Source: Desulfobacterales bacterium | Lineage (GTDB): Bacteria; Desulfobacterota; Desulfobacteria; Desulfobacterales; C00003106 | Reading direction: 5' to 3' | Length of the DNA stretch: 6,342 bases | NCBI GenBank assembly: GCA_030594505.1 | Contig: JAUVFC010000103.1 | Span: forward strand, 1-6,342 | Shown here: positions 1 to 6,342 of the stretch, piece by piece | How positions within the stretch are numbered: position 1 is the stretch's first letter | How the letters are laid out: every line of letters begins with the position of its first letter | Notes under the pieces: model-generated | What the model saw: the letters and a program-made list of their open reading frames with translations, nothing else | The model's database searches: none | Told to the model about the DNA's origin: nothing | Translations under genes and position numbers: made by a program

Positions 1-2101
1 ATCCTTCGGTCGGATTGAAAATCCGGTCCCGTGAATCTCTTCTCACAATGCCTGTTACGCTGCTCGATGTGAATTCCCCCTCCATGTCTTGAATCACCTC
101 GGCTACTGTTGCTGCATCATCTATTTGAATCTCAGCCTTTTCGTAACCGTAGTGGAAAAACGCCTTGGTATAATCGGTGAATCGATATCCAAAACGGAGC
201 TTTCCCCCTGCACTATCTTTATCATATGTATCATAATCCATCTCCTGGTTATAGAGGTCAAAGCCTGCGGAAAGAGGGGTGTCAAACAACCATGGTTCCG
301 TAAAACTCAGGCTATATGTTGTCGAACGCTTCCCTGTTGTCCCTTTAAACATCAGTGTTTGTCCTCGGCCAAACAGGTTTCTCTGGGATATGGACCACAT
401 CGCAAACCACTTGTCAACAGAACTATAACCGCCTCCGAAACTAAGAGCGCCTGTGGGTTTTTCCTTTACGTCGATGTGCAAGTTCAGTTTGTCATCGCTG
501 CTCCCCCTGGAGGTGTTCACCTTTATATCTTCGAAGTAATCGAGGCGGTATATATTTCTGATCCCTTGCTTTAACCGTTTCCCGCTGAAAAGTTCTTGTT
601 CGTAAACTTTGAGTTCGCGGCGAATTACCTTGTCGCGTGTCTTTGTATTGCCGGTAATAATGATCTTTTCAAAACAGACCAATTCCTTTTGATCGATAGT
701 ATAGGCGATATCCACCTTTAATCTTGCGGTATCTTCATTAATACGGGGCACAATATCCGCATAAGCATACCCGGCAGCTGAATAAACATCCAGAAAGGTT
801 AAGATGTCTTTTCTAATCACTTCCCGATTATATACTTTTTCTTTGCTGATCTCTATAAGGGTTAACAGCTCGTCTTCAGGCTTGATAAGATCACCTTCGA
901 CAGTCACCTTGCCGATCCCGAACTTCGGCCCTTCTTCTATCTTAATCTTTATATAAATCCACTTACCATTATATGTAATATCGGGTTCACCCACCCTGGC
1001 CTGAATATAGCCATGGTTATGGTAATAGGCGGCTATTTTTGTAATGTGCCGGTCCAGTGCTTCACGGTCCAGTTCTCCCGAAGAGGTCAACCATGAAAAG
1101 AACCCCTTCTCTGAAGTCTTCATTAACTCCTTCAAGTGATCACTGCCGTACGCATCATTTCCTTCAAAGATAATCTCTTTGATTAAAACCTTTTTCCCCT
1201 CTTCTATTGCGAAAACAAGATCAGCTTTATCTCCTTTAAGGGATTCAGTCTTAAAGGACACTCGAACATTATGATACCCTTTTTCCTTATAAAAATCCTC
1301 GATTGTCTCTATGTTGCTGTAAACACTATGAATGTTCAAGATAGAACCTGTTTTGACATCAAGCATTTCTTTAATCTTATCATCATCAAAGACTTTATTT
1401 CCTTTTATTTTTATATAACGGATGATCGGTTTTTCCTTAATACAAAAGGTTACTTCCTTGCCGCCCGGGATATCCGTGGCCTCAATCCGAACATCATGAA
1501 AATACCCCATGTTATAAACTCGCTTCAGGTCATCACTCAATTCTGTTTTAGAGAACAGCCCCCCTTCTTTTGCTTTGATTGCCCTTTTAATAGCCTCTGA
1601 TTCTATCCGTTTATTACCGACAACAGTGATTCGTACGATCTTCTTCCGCTCAAATATCTTGTTGCTGATCTGCCCGGCCAACTTTCGTACCCGATCAAGG
1701 AGATTTTCCATCCCCTCTCCTTCTACGTAAAAATGGCGGGATAATCTCATAGTACGGGAGGGTACTGCCTTAACATCAAGGCTGAACCGGTTACCGATCC
1801 GATTAAGGCTTCCGGTTATTACAAAGTCAACACCCACCTTCTTTCCAAAAGAACGCAATCGGTCATCACTATATATATCCCTGTCCTCTGCCAGGGCCTC
1901 TATGGAGGACCGGGAGACTGATATCCCCTCTTTTGAAAGCTGTTTTTCGAGCAATTCCGGAAGCTTGTTCCTCAAAGAATCGATTTGCTCCGGTGCATGG
2001 ACCTCAAAAGGAAGAATTGTCACATGAACCATATCTTCCGCAAAAAGGAGACAGGGAATGCCCCAAAGCAACAGTAAAATCGCTATTGTTCGCTTGACCA
2101 T
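1..2101 (-). CDS. bamA: Outer membrane protein assembly factor BamA (Omp85 family), C-terminus cut by window edge
   Basis: BamA is the outer-membrane core of the BAM complex, which folds and inserts beta-barrel proteins. I translated 700 uninterrupted codons from the ATG at 2101; the gene leaves the window one base into codon 701. Residues 1-21 form a signal peptide (MVKR, a hydrophobic run, then LLFA before ED). Residues about 24-150 are an extra domain (ILPFE near 29-33, VDFVITGSLNRIGNRFSLDV at 91-110) that is not a POTRA repeat. Five POTRA-like repeats follow at about 154-224, 226-303, 305-393, 394-473 and 474-549, each beginning with a beta strand and a short G-containing turn (VGNKRI, IKGNKVF, FEGNDAY, VEGDLI, ITGNTKT). 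The barrel begins near 550 (GALSFGGGYSSVD), contains SQRNLFGRGQ and ends in view at RRDSRDRIFNPTEG, a typical Omp85 barrel segment. The loop-6 RGF motif should lie beyond the edge. The start lacks a good Shine-Dalgarno, but the next Met (24) would remove the signal peptide. The gene lies 57 bases after the lolD stop. Confidence 0.96.
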   Translation of the reverse strand, partial: MVKRTIAILLLLWGIPCLLFAEDMVHVTILPFEVHAPEQIDSLRNKLPELLEKQLSKEGISVSRSSIEALAEDRDIYSDDRLRSFGKKVGVDFVITGSLNRIGNRFSLDVKAVPSRTMRLSRHFYVEGEGMENLLDRVRKLAGQISNKIFERKKIVRITVVGNKRIESEAIKRAIKAKEGGLFSKTELSDDLKRVYNMGYFHDVRIEATDIPGGKEVTFCIKEKPIIRYIKIKGNKVFDDDKIKEMLDVKTGSILNIHSVYSNIETIEDFYKEKGYHNVRVSFKTESLKGDKADLVFAIEEGKKVLIKEIIFEGNDAYGSDHLKELMKTSEKGFFSWLTSSGELDREALDRHITKIAAYYHNHGYIQARVGEPDITYNGKWIYIKIKIEEGPKFGIGKVTVEGDLIKPEDELLTLIEISKEKVYNREVIRKDILTFLDVYSAAGYAYADIVPRINEDTARLKVDIAYTIDQKELVCFEKIIITGNTKTRDKVIRRELKVYEQELFSGKRLKQGIRNIYRLDYFEDIKVNTSRGSSDDKLNLHIDVKEKPTGALSFGGGYSSVDKWFAMWSISQRNLFGRGQTLMFKGTTGKRSTTYSLSFTEPWLFDTPLSAGFDLYNQEMDYDTYDKDSAGGKLRFGYRFTDYTKAFFHYGYEKAEIQIDDAATVAEVIQDMEGEFTSSSVTGIVRRDSRDRIFNPTEG

Positions 2102-2109
2102 ACAACATC

Positions 2110-2176
2110 TTGAAGATTGTCGATTGACGATTGTAATGATAGCAATTTCATTCAATCGTCAATCGACAATCTTCAA
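2110..2176. repeat. Long palindrome (24-bp perfect inverted repeat) between lolD and bamA
   Basis: Bases 2110-2133 and 2153-2176 are exact reverse complements over 24 bp. After a single unpaired base at 2134 the stem continues for 5 bp (2135-2139 with 2148-2152), leaving an 8-base loop at 2140-2147. Each arm holds three GATTG cores in a 7-base rhythm (GATTGTC, GATTGAC, GATTG). The element covers the last lolD codons and stop and ends 8 bases from the bamA start. In the mRNA it would form a very stable hairpin. There is no run of U after it in the direction of transcription, so it is not a standard intrinsic terminator. It looks like a dispersed palindromic repeat (REP- or MITE-like), but copy number cannot be judged from one window. 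Confidence 0.9.
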
Positions 2177-2857
2177 TTCCTCTACTTTACCGTCAACTAA
2201 TGTAACGCAATGCTCCATCAAGTCGGCCAATTCTTTGCTGTGGGTTACCACTATTAGCGTAATGCCAAATTTTTTGTTCAAGAAAATAAGCAATTCATGA
2301 ATCTTACGGCTGTTTTTTGCATCCAGGTCTCCGGTCGGCTCATCAGCTAAAAGGACCGCTGGTCGTAAAATTAGAGCTCGCGCTATGGCCACACGTTGTT
2401 GTTCTCCACCGGACAACTCCCCTACCAGGTGTGTAAGACGTCCGGAAAGCCCCACACTGTCCAGGACGGATTTTGCTCTATCCATTGCTTCCGCTCGCTT
2501 CATCCTGCTGATCAGAGCGGGCATCATTACGTTTTCAAGCGCATTGAATTCCGGAAGGAGGTGGTGAAATTGAAATATAAAACCGATTGAGCGATTTCTA
2601 AACTGCGCTAATTTCTCATCGTCGAACGCAAAGACATCCTTGCCCTGAAACAGCATCTTTCCCTTATCAGGTCGCTCAATGGTCCCCATTATGTGAAGTA
2701 GGGTAGACTTGCCGACACCGGAAGCCCCGATAATAGCCGTGGTACTTCTTTCCTTTATATCCAGGGTTACACCCCTTAAGACCTCTATAGCATTGCCGCC
2801 GGTCTTAAATCTTTTAAAAAGGTTTTGTATGGTGATTATTGGAACCGATTTATTCAT
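2159..2857 (-). CDS. lolD: Lipoprotein-releasing system ATP-binding protein LolD
   Basis: This is the cytoplasmic ATPase of the Lol ABC transporter, which powers release of outer-membrane lipoproteins from the inner membrane to the periplasmic carrier LolA. The product has 232 residues, the usual LolD size. All ABC ATPase motifs are present: Walker A GASGVGKST (44-52), Q-loop Gln96, signature LSGGEQQR (148-155), Walker B VLLADEP (168-174), D-loop GDLD (176-179) and switch His206. The stretch FQFHHLLPEFNALENVMMP (95-113) closely matches the LolD-characteristic region and separates it from the related MacB and FtsE ATPases. The ATG lies inside the end of lolC (8-base overlap) with only a weak upstream ribosome site, so translational coupling is likely. 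The last codons (KIVD-stop) lie within the arm of the palindrome at 2110-2176, so the C-terminal tail may derive from that repeat. Confidence 0.96.
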   Translation of the reverse strand: MNKSVPIITIQNLFKRFKTGGNAIEVLRGVTLDIKERSTTAIIGASGVGKSTLLHIMGTIERPDKGKMLFQGKDVFAFDDEKLAQFRNRSIGFIFQFHHLLPEFNALENVMMPALISRMKRAEAMDRAKSVLDSVGLSGRLTHLVGELSGGEQQRVAIARALILRPAVLLADEPTGDLDAKNSRKIHELLIFLNKKFGITLIVVTHSKELADLMEHCVTLVDGKVEELKIVD

Positions 2858-4109
2858 AACGAAGCGCCTGTGCAGGTTCTAATCCGGCTGCCTGTCGAGC
2901 CGGATAAAGGGTGGCTAAAAAACTGATGGCAATGGCGCCAAGCGAAATTATGACCACATCCGGAAGCTCCATCCGAACCGGAAGTGTGGATATGTAGTAA
3001 ACATCTCCCGGCAATTCTATAAACTTGTATTGCGCAAGGAGCCAGCACAGAAAAGCGCCCCCACATACCCCTAAAAATGTTCCAATAATTCCTATAATCA
3101 GTCCTTCATAGACAAATATCTTTTTAATGCTCCGGTTTGTCGCTCCCATAGACTTTAAGATGGCAATGTCTCTATTCTTTTCCATGACCATCATGATCAA
3201 CGTGCCGGCGATGTTAAAAGCCGCGACTAAAACAATCAATGTAAGGATAATAAACATGGCGGTCTTTTCGAGTTTCAGGGCTGAAAAAAGATTTCTGTTC
3301 ATACGCATCCAATCACGTGTCCAGTAAGGAACGCCCAAAGAATCCTCAATTGATCGGGCAATAGATGCGGCCTGGTAAATATCCCGAACCCTTATTTCAA
3401 TCCCTGTTACCTTGTCGCCCGTTCTCAATATCTTTTGCGCCTCGCTCAATGCAATATAGGCCAACGAGGCATCATAATCGTACATGCCTGATTTAAATAT
3501 CCCCGACACCCTGAATCTCTTCATTCCAGGGACTTGCCCGATGGGTGTAAGCATACCCCTGGGCGAAATTACATAAACCACCTCTCCTTCCATCACGCCA
3601 AGGGTCCTGGCCAATTCCTTGCCAAGAATGATGCCGGGCACAAGGCCGCCAGCCCTTCCCGGTAAACCACTATTAGATATTTTGGGTTCTTCAAGCGCTT
3701 TCAGGCTGCCCTCTGTAAGATTTTTCTCAAGATCAACCACCCGAACGGCTGTTTGTGGTTCAATTCCTCTTAAGACAGCTCCTGAAACATTTGACGCGGA
3801 TTTTAACATTACCTGGGTGTAAATGAACGGGGTTGCGGCAACTACTCCGTCAACTTCCTCCACCTGCTCGCCCAAGGCGCGATAATCCGTGATACCCTCC
3901 CCATGCCGCATCAAAACGACGTGTGAAGTCACGCCAAGGATTTTTTCCCTCAAATCAGCCTCAAACCCGGTCATTACCGCAATAACAACGATCAATGCCA
4001 TGACCCCCACAGTGACCCCTCCAACCGATATCACAGTAATGATCGAAATAAAGGTCTGTTTCCGTTTGGCACGCAAATAACGAGTGCCTATAAACCATTC
4101 AAACGCCAT
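2850..4109 (-). CDS. lolC: Lipoprotein-releasing ABC transporter permease, LolC/LolE family
   Basis: This is the inner-membrane permease that, with LolD, extracts lipoproteins bound for the outer membrane. The product has 419 residues, close to E. coli LolC and LolE (about 400-415). The layout is that of the family: a short cytoplasmic N-terminus (FEWFIGTRYLRAKRKQ), TM1 at about 21-46, a large periplasmic domain at about 48-278, TM2 at about 283-308, TM3 at about 331-359 and TM4 at about 384-404. It ends with the conserved YPARQAAGLEPAQALRYE. The cytoplasmic segment after TM2 (EKNRDIAILKSMGAT, 310-324) is the typical coupling region of the FtsX-like permease domain. The ATG at 4109 has the Shine-Dalgarno AAGGA five bases upstream. 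The gene starts 17 bases after lysS and overlaps lolD by 8 bases. Only one permease gene is next to lolD, so it may work as a homodimer. I use lolC as the conventional symbol, since LolC and LolE cannot be told apart safely here. Confidence 0.95.
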   Translation of the reverse strand: MAFEWFIGTRYLRAKRKQTFISIITVISVGGVTVGVMALIVVIAVMTGFEADLREKILGVTSHVVLMRHGEGITDYRALGEQVEEVDGVVAATPFIYTQVMLKSASNVSGAVLRGIEPQTAVRVVDLEKNLTEGSLKALEEPKISNSGLPGRAGGLVPGIILGKELARTLGVMEGEVVYVISPRGMLTPIGQVPGMKRFRVSGIFKSGMYDYDASLAYIALSEAQKILRTGDKVTGIEIRVRDIYQAASIARSIEDSLGVPYWTRDWMRMNRNLFSALKLEKTAMFIILTLIVLVAAFNIAGTLIMMVMEKNRDIAILKSMGATNRSIKKIFVYEGLIIGIIGTFLGVCGGAFLCWLLAQYKFIELPGDVYYISTLPVRMELPDVVIISLGAIAISFLATLYPARQAAGLEPAQALRYE

Positions 4110-4114
4110 TGTTA

Positions 4115-4119
4115 TCCTT
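4115..4119 (-). promoter_or_regulatory. Ribosome binding site of lolC
   Basis: On the minus strand AAGGA (within AAAAAGGAT) sits five bases before the lolC ATG, in the 17-base gap after the lysS stop. It fixes the lolC start and is the strongest ribosome site among the downstream genes of the cluster. Confidence 0.8.
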
Positions 4120-4126
4120 TTTGAAA

Positions 4127-5611
4127 CTACCTCTTTTGTGCTGTTTTTAAGTGAGGGAAAAAAATTACCTCACGAATGGAGGCCGCATTCGTCAAAAGCA
4201 TTACAACTCGATCTATCCCCACCCCTTCTCCCGCAGTGGGCGGCATACCATATTCAAGCGCTTGGATATATTCGGTATCCATATAATGCGCCTCTTCATC
4301 TCCGGCGTCTCTGTCAGCAACCTGCTGTAAAAAGCGCTCTTTCTGATCAACCGGATCGTTCAATTCGGAAAAACCATTGGCGATTTCACGGCCGGCAATA
4401 AACAGCTCAAAACGATCTGTAAGGCCGGGATCGGAAGGACTCTTTCTGGAAAGCGGGGAAATCTCCGTGGGATAACCAGTGATAAATGTGGGCTGGATTA
4501 ACTTTGGTTCTACCAGGACGTCAAACAACTTGGTCAATATCTTACCCCGGCTATGGCTCTTCCGCAGAGGTATCGAGTGTTCCGTCGCAAAGGCTGTCAA
4601 TTTTTCTTTATCATCCAAAATTTCAGGAGGCGTTTCGCCTAATGTTGTTAAGGCATCATATAGTGTCATACGCCGCCATGGCGGATTGAGGTTAATCTCA
4701 TTCTCCTGGTATACAATAGTAGTTTCTCCTAAAACTTCTTTGGCCACAAATACGAACATCTCCTCGGTCAGTTTCATCAGATCCTCATACGTGGCATAGG
4801 CCTGATAGAATTCCAGCATAGTGAATTCCGGATTGTGCTGCGTGGAGACCCCCTCGTTCCTGAAATTTCTATTGATCTCAAAAACCCGGTCAACCCCTCC
4901 TATTACCAAACGCTTAAGATAGAGTTCCGGGGCAATTCTCAAAAACAATTCCATCCCAAGGGCGTTATGGTATGTCTTAAAAGGCTTGGCCTCCGCGCCT
5001 CCCGGAATCGGCTGCATCATCGGCGTTTCCACTTCACAATAATCCCGCTCGACCAAAAAATTGCGAAATGCTTGAACAATAAGACCTCGTTTTAAAAAAA
5101 TATCCCTGACATTCCGGTTCATAATCAGGTCAAGATAACGCTGTCTATATCTTTTTTCAGGGTCTTTCAATCCATGAAATTTTTCAGGAAGAGGTCGAAT
5201 GGCTTTAGCAACAAGGGAAAACTCATGTGCCGACAATGACCACTCGCCGGTTTTTGTTTGAAACAAATTTCCTTTTAAGCCGACATAATCACCCCTGTCG
5301 ATCTTTTTAAAGAGAGAATAAGACTCCTTGCCAACCCCGTTTTGCTGAATATATGCCTGAATTTTCCCGGTACGGTCCAGTATGTGAAAAAAAGCGGCTT
5401 TCCCGAATCGCCGTATAGATATAACCCGACCGGCCAAAATAAAGACGGGGCCTCCATCTTCTATGTCTTTTTTATTCTCTGTTAAATACTCCCTGATATC
5501 AGCAACCGTATGTTCTACCTTAAAATCATTCGGGTAGAGATCAAGCCCATCGGCGGCCATGCTCTTTGCCTTTTCATGACACTTGCGAATAACTTCACTT
5601 GTCTCTTCCAT
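4127..5611 (-). CDS. lysS: Lysyl-tRNA synthetase, class II
   Basis: This cytoplasmic enzyme attaches lysine to tRNA-Lys using ATP. From the ATG at 5611 the product has 494 residues, close to E. coli LysS (505). An N-terminal OB-fold anticodon-binding domain lies at about 55-140 (VFILAGRVISIRRFGKAAFF, HILDRTGKIQAYIQ). The class II catalytic core follows: motif 1 around 187-203 (DYCEVETPMMQPIPGGAEAKPF region), motif 2 at about 251-269 (RNEGVSTQHNPEFTMLEFY), the LysS-typical REIANGFSELNDP at about 408-420, and motif 3 at about 461-473 (GEGVGIDRVVMLL). The frame stays open upstream to a TTG at 5674, but ATG 5611 is preferred because GAGAGGA lies nine bases before it and because the TTG forms part of the proposed -35 element. 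Its stop (TAG) is 17 bases before lolC, so it probably leads the lolC-lolD-bamA transcript. Confidence 0.97.
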   Translation of the reverse strand: MEETSEVIRKCHEKAKSMAADGLDLYPNDFKVEHTVADIREYLTENKKDIEDGGPVFILAGRVISIRRFGKAAFFHILDRTGKIQAYIQQNGVGKESYSLFKKIDRGDYVGLKGNLFQTKTGEWSLSAHEFSLVAKAIRPLPEKFHGLKDPEKRYRQRYLDLIMNRNVRDIFLKRGLIVQAFRNFLVERDYCEVETPMMQPIPGGAEAKPFKTYHNALGMELFLRIAPELYLKRLVIGGVDRVFEINRNFRNEGVSTQHNPEFTMLEFYQAYATYEDLMKLTEEMFVFVAKEVLGETTIVYQENEINLNPPWRRMTLYDALTTLGETPPEILDDKEKLTAFATEHSIPLRKSHSRGKILTKLFDVLVEPKLIQPTFITGYPTEISPLSRKSPSDPGLTDRFELFIAGREIANGFSELNDPVDQKERFLQQVADRDAGDEEAHYMDTEYIQALEYGMPPTAGEGVGIDRVVMLLTNAASIREVIFFPHLKTAQKR

Positions 5612-5620
5612 TGGGTCCAA

Positions 5621-5627
5621 TCCTCTC
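5621..5627 (-). promoter_or_regulatory. Ribosome binding site of lysS (decides the start)
   Basis: GAGAGGA on the minus strand lies nine bases upstream of the ATG at 5611. It supports this ATG over the in-frame TTG 63 bases further upstream, for which the sequence just upstream offers no comparable site. Confidence 0.7.
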
Positions 5628-5645
5628 GAAAAAGTTGAATCTTTT

Positions 5646-5674
5646 CTGGTAACGTATTTCGGAAAAGGTGTCAA
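5646..5674 (-). promoter_or_regulatory. Candidate sigma-70 promoter of lysS-lolC-lolD-bamA
   Basis: On the minus strand a consensus -35 box TTGACA (5669-5674) is followed after exactly 17 bases by TACCAG (5646-5651), a 3-of-6 match to the -10 consensus. Transcription would start near 5639, leaving a leader of about 28 bases that contains the lysS ribosome site. The perfect -35 and ideal spacing in the only sizeable intergenic gap make this plausible. The weak -10 box keeps it a prediction. Confidence 0.55.
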
Positions 5675-5776
5675 GACAAAACAGGAGAGCGAAGCAATGA
5701 GGGGCCGAACTGACGGAAGATTTGTCTATCTTTTGAAACTTCGACGGCTTCGTAACAACGCAGAACCCGGACAAAA

Positions 5777-6342
5777 TCAGCCTGTGACCGCCCCGGCCAT
5801 CTTGAAGATAGGAAGATACATGGCAACGATCAGACCACCGATTACCACTCCCAGGAAAACCATCATAAACGGTTCAATCATAGCAGTGAGATTGCCTACC
5901 GCGGCATCCACCTCATCATCATAAAAATCCGCAATCTTGCCAAGCATATCATCCAGGGCGCCCGTGGATTCACCAACCGCGATCATCTGCACCACCATAG
6001 AAGGAAATACACCGCTTGCGGCCAACGGCCCGGCAATTGTCTGCCCTTCACTAATAGCTGTTCGAACGTCGAAAATGGCGGACTCTACTGTCTTATTCCC
6101 CGCTGTCCTGGCAACAATCTTAAGCCCTTCCAGGATGGAAACACCGCTTGACAGCATTGTGCCGAGAGTCCGGGTAAATTTGGCTACCGCTACCTTTCTC
6201 AGCAGGGAGCCAAATACAGGAAGATTCAACAGGAGGTCATCCACAAGCGCGTTCCCCTTTTCGGTCTTATAAAACCGCTTAAAGGCAATACCGATCAAAA
6301 CCATCGCTACGATCATATGCAATACATAACTTTTTACAAAAT
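5777..6342 (-). CDS. pilC: Type IV pilus inner-membrane platform protein PilC (T2SS GspF family), N-terminus outside window
   Basis: PilC is the polytopic inner-membrane platform that links the PilB and PilT motor ATPases to pilin assembly. The frame is open to the window edge, giving the last 187 residues and the stop (TGA at 5777); the family is about 400 residues long, so just over half is missing. Fragment residues 7-20 (LHMIVAMVLIGIAF) are a membrane helix, followed by the basic KRFYKTEKG. The second T2SF domain then runs from LPVFGSLLRKVAVAKFTRTL through SSGVSILEGL and the conserved VGESTGALDDML (about 122-133) to a last membrane helix (about 155-176) and the short tail FKMAGAVTG. The GVSILEGL, GESTG and PIFKMAGAV segments favour PilC of type IV pili over GspF of type II secretion, though GspF cannot be fully excluded without the neighbouring genes. 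A TTG at 6322 could be mistaken for a start, but the upstream codons (FVKSYV) are clearly part of the protein. No convincing terminator follows the gene. Confidence 0.93.
   Translation of the reverse strand, partial: FVKSYVLHMIVAMVLIGIAFKRFYKTEKGNALVDDLLLNLPVFGSLLRKVAVAKFTRTLGTMLSSGVSILEGLKIVARTAGNKTVESAIFDVRTAISEGQTIAGPLAASGVFPSMVVQMIAVGESTGALDDMLGKIADFYDDEVDAAVGNLTAMIEPFMMVFLGVVIGGLIVAMYLPIFKMAGAVTG

Noticed and set aside
89..574. A 161-codon open frame on the plus strand.
   Set aside because: It lies fully inside bamA on the opposite strand, where the minus-strand frame encodes POTRA 5 and barrel sequence. The Cys-rich, low-sense translation has no recognisable domain.
2106..2108. An alternative ATG just upstream of the bamA start.
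   Set aside because: It is seven bases away and out of frame with bamA, and its frame gives no signal peptide or BamA sequence.
2112..2174. A CRISPR-like array suggested by the repeated GATTG units.
   Set aside because: The units are 7 bases apart without spacers and are arranged as an inverted repeat, and no cas genes are present.
2110..2176. The palindrome as a Rho-independent terminator of lolD.
   Set aside because: No U-run follows the stem in the direction of transcription, the stem is AT-rich toward the loop, and the bamA start is only 8 bases away.
4479..4799. A 106-codon plus-strand open frame, and a similar 111-codon frame at 5937-6272.
   Set aside because: Both are antisense to strongly conserved coding sequence (LysS and PilC) and show no ribosome site or family resemblance.
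5612..5674. A longer LysS beginning at the in-frame TTG at 5674 (21 extra residues).
   Set aside because: The extra residues do not resemble a LysS N-terminus. The TTG is part of a consensus -35 box, and the ATG at 5611 has a proper ribosome site and gives the normal family length.
5675..5776. An intrinsic terminator after pilC.
   Set aside because: Only a 5-bp stem (AAGAT with ATCTT) can be drawn, with no U-run after it, so termination here cannot be supported from the sequence.

Overview
All the genes that can be supported lie on the minus strand. Read in the direction of transcription, from high to low coordinates, they are the 3' part of pilC, then lysS, lolC (lolC/E-type permease), lolD, and bamA, which runs off the low-coordinate end. 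Coding density is high and there is no gene-free stretch longer than about 165 bases. The gene order lysS-lolC-lolD-bamA, moderate GC content, PilC next door and the style of the BamA (a long POTRA region preceded by an extra N-terminal domain) suggest a Gram-negative bacterium of the former Deltaproteobacteria (Desulfobacterota or a relative). That placement is inferred from gene order and protein character, not from a marker-gene search.

Layout: 5777-6342 holds the C-terminal 187 residues of PilC, the inner-membrane platform protein of a type IV pilus. Next come 165 noncoding bases (5612-5776) with a good sigma-70-like promoter candidate just upstream of lysS and a possible intergenic repeat fragment. 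lysS (4127-5611) is a complete class II lysyl-tRNA synthetase gene. lolC follows 17 bases later with a clear Shine-Dalgarno. lolD overlaps the end of lolC by 8 bases. The lolD-bamA junction is occupied by a 67-base near-perfect palindrome (2110-2176) that includes the last codons and stop codon of lolD and ends 8 bases before the bamA start codon. bamA is present for 700 codons and is cut by the window edge inside its beta-barrel.

Functionally, lolC-lolD-bamA form an outer-membrane biogenesis block. LolCD extracts lipoproteins from the inner membrane for delivery to the outer membrane, and BamA is the core of the machine that folds outer-membrane barrel proteins, whose partner subunits are themselves lipoproteins in most species. 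lysS probably shares their transcript and supplies the first promoter. No novel enzyme system, CRISPR array, transposase or RNA gene is visible. The two most interesting points are the palindrome at the lolD-bamA junction, which may affect bamA translation, and the extra N-terminal domain of BamA.
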